Assembly: GCA_032718475.1 (NCBI GenBank)
Contig: JAUCBJ010004730.1
Span: 1-20,725 of the forward strand
Direction of reading: 5' to 3'
From: Nemertoderma westbladi
Lineage: Eukaryota; Xenacoelomorpha; Nemertodermatida; Nemertodermatidae
DNA length: 20,725 bases
Every line of letters starts with the position of its first letter. Position 1 is the stretch's first letter. The notes beneath the pieces were generated by a model. It ran no database searches and had not been told where the DNA came from. It saw nothing but the letters and a program-made list of their open reading frames with translations. Positions 17,582 through 20,725 of this stretch are shown in pieces. The position numbers were made by a program, and so were the translations under genes.

Positions 17582-19175
17582 CTATAAAATATAAAAAATC
17601 ACAGTTTCTAAAATATAAAAATACTCTATACAGTCAGTTTTTCTTGCGCGGACGGCATTTACGCAGTTTTTTGAGGCTAGCAAGAGTCCTTTCTCTTTGG
17701 GGCGAGTCACTTTACTAGGAGGGCTATAACCCTTGGGTGAAGGGTGCAATACAATTGCATCAGAAGGTTTAGGGTTATGGTCGGTGTATCCGCCAGTCGA
17801 GGTACCCGGTTGATCGGTATCAACCTCAGTGGAACGAGGTTGAACAACCTTGAGAGCGCGTTTTGAGACAGCTGCTCTTACTGGTCCCTGACGGGTCGTC
17901 TGAACGATAGCGGTAGGTGGACCGTGTATAGTGAGAAATTTCCTCGGTTTGATGATTCTTTCCAACTCGCGTTCTCGGGCTCTATCGGAATCGATATGCT
18001 TCTCCTCGAGCTGATTTTCCTCCGCTTGTCGTTGAAAACATTTGTCCAAACTCTTGCAGAAAGTAGAGCCGTCCAAGTTCGATATCTTCTTAGAGATTCT
18101 GGATTTCCTGATCGAACTGAGATAAAGCTAATTCGTTTACCGCTTGGACTTGTTGCTGCAATTTACGTTTCTCTAAACAATTGTAGGTTCCTTTTCCGAT
18201 CTTTTGAAGAATAGTGTCCAACACGTTTCGTACAACTCTCTCCTCCGCCTTGGTGACAGGTTGTATCGGGTTAAACCGGGACGATGATACGGTTGAATGA
18301 CGATATTAGATGTCCGCGTCCCAATCCGGCTAGATAAGATGGGCGAATATTTAGGGAGCCCACAACCGGAGTGCCACCGACTAATTGTTCGGGTAACACT
18401 AGATCTTTGAACAGTGAGTACAGTTCGGGAGGATCCGTGATACTATTAGGATCAAGAGTCTGAAGTCTAACTAGGGAATGAGGAGGTCTGACCGAGTATT
18501 CCGGAACTCTGATCATAGGTTTATTTAAGGATCGTTTGAGTCGAGCGAGCGTCGGTGATACATCGAACAAGTTTCATTCGAAACTCCCGTAAATATAACG
18601 AGTAAAACCGTGTTTAAAGCAATGTCTCCGCGGATGTTTATGTCTTTCCGTTTGTTGGTTGGGTCTTGGGCATTCATCGCAATAATACCAAAGACGCACG
18701 TCTTGTAGGGGAAACGCGGGTGATATTTATTCGGTTTTACAACGTTTCTCTCAAGAATCCCAAATATACGTTGGAATTACTGCATTTATCCGGTTCTTTA
18801 ACGTCTTCTCTTTCGAGTCGATTTTGAATAGAGTTTATCAGTCAGTTTATCGTTCCGACTCCGCTGGGTAGGATATTTAAATAGTACCATTTCCCTTTCG
18901 GTGTCGACATCGTCCGTATTGTGTAAATCGATAAGATGACCAATAGTTAAGAAGTCCATATACGTACCATTACGATGCGTATAGCGAGCAGTGAATTTTC
19001 GATAGTCCAATTCACGCGTAAGTTGCTCCTGGGACATCGGCGGTTCGATATAACGACCATCGTCCTTCGTAGTAGTTGGACTAGCGTCGCTGCGTATCAA
19101 GCTATCAACAAACGCTTGTAAAGGTAGAGTATATCGCTCCCTGATACCAAGATCATCTTCTATCAACTCAGTCAT
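17582..19175 (-). pseudogene. Broken coding region of unknown family with Cys/His cluster
   Basis: Four minus-strand pieces lie head to tail. (A) ATG 19175-19173, MTELIEDDLGIRERYTLPL, is open to 18798 and continues after a one-base shift as NSIQNRLEREDVKEPDKCSN to about 18745. (B) LWYYCDECPRPNQQTERHKH plus RRHCFKHG (about 18610-18700) is a C-x2-C...H-x-H...H-C cluster that looks zinc-binding. After one TGA the same frame continues as (C) NLFDVSPTLARLKRSLNKP (18570-18271). (D) A Gln/Glu/Arg-rich, coiled-coil-like stretch (about 18290-18107; KRKLQQQVQAVNELAL) leads after a shift to DGSTFCKSLDKCFQRQAEEN and a Pro/Thr-rich basic tail (18076-17582). The region is visibly richer in CpG than its surroundings. 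I do not recognise the family; a transposon or endogenous virus-like structural/gag-type protein is possible, and so is a host gene remnant. Confidence 0.5.
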
Positions 19176-19689
19176 ATCTGTTATATGAGTTTATTAATAT
19201 TATAATGAGTTTATAATTAGGCTAGCGGGCGTCGCTGCCTACCCCTCTCGGCCCCCGGACAGCGCAAGATCCTCAGCGCTGGTGTACTTTCGCCGATGTG
19301 CCTATCGCCAACGTCGTAGCTGCACAACGACCACAACAACCAGCGCGAGTCACTCCACCGTCCGTCCCAAAGGCTTAGATTTACTTCAGGTTCTTACTGG
19401 AGAGTTAGGGCTACTTTCACAATTGCGACTCGCTACTGTAAACACACTTTAGTAGTAACATTCACCTATAAACGCACAAATTCCACACAACTGTCACAAA
19501 CCGTACACATTCGGGCCATTTGTCCGTTAGTCAGTGCCTTCCAGAATGCCACGTTATTATTGGGTATCCTGGGATACTAGCAGTGTGCTATTTTATTCCT
19601 TATGCTATTCAATGGGGCAAGCCTTTATTGTTCTTTTAACTCACTTCTAATTCTAGCGTGGTTGTTGCCATGGTGTTGCCATCGCCTTG
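19176..19689. other. Upstream region of the unknown minus-strand coding remnant
   Basis: No gene is seen. It is GC-richer near 19220-19370 (gcgggcgtcgctgcctaccc). If the unknown gene was ever functional, its promoter would be here. I looked for a terminal repeat shared with 16381-17581 and found none. Confidence 0.35.
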
Positions 19690-20400
19690 TTTTTTTTGGC
19701 GGGTGCCAAATTTTGGTGCCAGCACCAAATTTTGAAATATGTCAATTTTGTAAATTGATTGTTTGAAACTTGTTTTTTGCGCAATTGGGGTTTTTTGGGG
19801 TTCTGGTTTCGATGAAATATATACGAGTTGCACTAAGCGTATCAAACTTGTATTTTTCGGTGCTGTGTGCAAATTTTGGTGCTAGCACGAAATTTTGAAA
19901 ATCCATTTAATAGATAAAATTGCTTGTAACAATTTATTTCTTGCGTTATAGAGGTTTATGGGTGTTCTGAATTCAATGGAATATATAATTATCGAACTAG
20001 ACATATCAAACTTGTATTTTTCGGAAGTGGGTGCAAAATATGGTGCTAGCACCAATATTTGAAATCCATCAAATATATCAATTGATTGTGTCACCTTGTT
20101 TCTTGCATTATACGGGTATGTGAGGGTTCTGAATTCAATGAAATCAGTAAAAATTTCATAAGAGTTTTCAAACTTGTATTTTTCGCCGGTGGTGGGTGAA
20201 AATTGTTGTGCCAGCACCAAATTTTGGAAAATAAACAAATTGATCAGAAGATATGATTATCTTGTTTCTTGCGTTATACGGGTTTATGAGCGTCCTGAAT
20301 CCGATGGAATCAATAAAAACAGCACTGGACATCGCAAACTTGTACTTTTTCGTGATGGGTACGAAATTTGGTGCTAGCACCAAAATTTGCCAAATTACGC
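19690..20400. repeat. Satellite-like tandem array, ~163-bp unit, five units
   Basis: The palindromic core ttggtgctagcaccaa (variants ggtgccagcacc, ggtgctagcacg) recurs at about 19714-19727, 19877-19890, 20040-20053, 20206-20219 and 20368-20381. Each is preceded by aaacttgtatttttcg, and the segment between cores carries ttgtttcttgcgttata and a variant of gggtttatgagggttctgaa. Units are clearly diverged. Minus-strand frames such as 20238-19882 read through the array and are repeat artefacts. Confidence 0.88.
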
Positions 20401-20725
20401 CGAATAATACAACTTGCAATGATCTGGCATATTAGAAATGTATTCCATTAGAATCAGAATAGAAAACCTGAAAATGTGACTTTATAGTATCGTATAAGTG
20501 AATTAAAAATTTTGTGTTCAAACTGAAAAGTGCTGGTTACTTGTTTTTTTTCATTTTTTTCCTACGCAGAGAGGACTAAACCGCCATTTATAGTAACCAT
20601 TACATTTTTAAATATTTTCCAATCTATTTTGCGCCCCAGAAAACCTGTATTGAAAAACAATTGGCCGAAAAGTGTAACTTTCAAATTTTGTGAAAATTGT
20701 GCACTACTTGTAATTTTGGTGCTGC
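20401..20725. other. AT-rich end of window
   Basis: No gene was found. The last bases (aattttggtgctgc, 20712-20725) resemble the satellite core again, so another unit may start at the edge. Confidence 0.45.

Noticed and set aside
19636-20419. Three minus-strand frames with repeated LVLAP...KYKF phrases
   Set aside because: The protein repeats are simply the ~163-bp satellite units translated.

Overview
The window looks like repeat-dominated DNA from an animal nuclear genome, probably an invertebrate. It is AT-rich, has long C/G homopolymers, (GACA)n runs, minisatellites and a satellite-like array, and I find no convincing host gene. The species cannot be named from the sequence; a marine invertebrate is only a guess from the repeat style. 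Layout: (1) 28-3938 is a complete non-LTR retrotransposon (LINE) bounded by a 14-bp target-site duplication. Its ORF1 (RRM-like) and ORF2 (endonuclease plus reverse transcriptase) are both undamaged. The two ORFs lie in one frame, separated only by a TGA, and ORF2 has no ATG before or inside its endonuclease domain. (2) 4271-9225, minus strand, is the decayed gene of a Helitron-like rolling-circle transposon. It can be followed from a HUH/Y2 Rep domain through a PIF1-type helicase to a C-terminal GIY-YIG nuclease domain. It is broken by stops and frameshifts and interrupted by a GACA-type repeat and a foldback element. (3) 7377-11837 and 12369-16380 are two direct copies of one segment. Each holds the Rep half of that gene plus about 2.5 kb of upstream sequence. 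The Rep half is identical in both copies over 1,983 bp, while the upstream half has diverged slightly. Copy 1 also carries a 450-bp terminal-inverted-repeat element that is absent from copy 2, which preserves the empty site. (4) 16381-17581 has no recognisable gene apart from a 40-bp minisatellite. (5) 17582-19175, minus strand, is a CpG-richer broken coding region of unknown family with a Cys/His cluster. (6) About 19690-20400 is a tandem array with a unit near 163 bp, each unit centred on a GGTGCTAGCACC-type palindrome. Order of events (inference): the Rep-helicase-GIY gene was dead before the segment duplicated, because both copies share the same stops and frameshifts. The TIR element inserted into copy 1 after the duplication. 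The LINE insertion is young, judging from its open frames and perfect target-site duplication. Nothing suggests the genes here cooperate as a host pathway; each belongs to its own mobile element.
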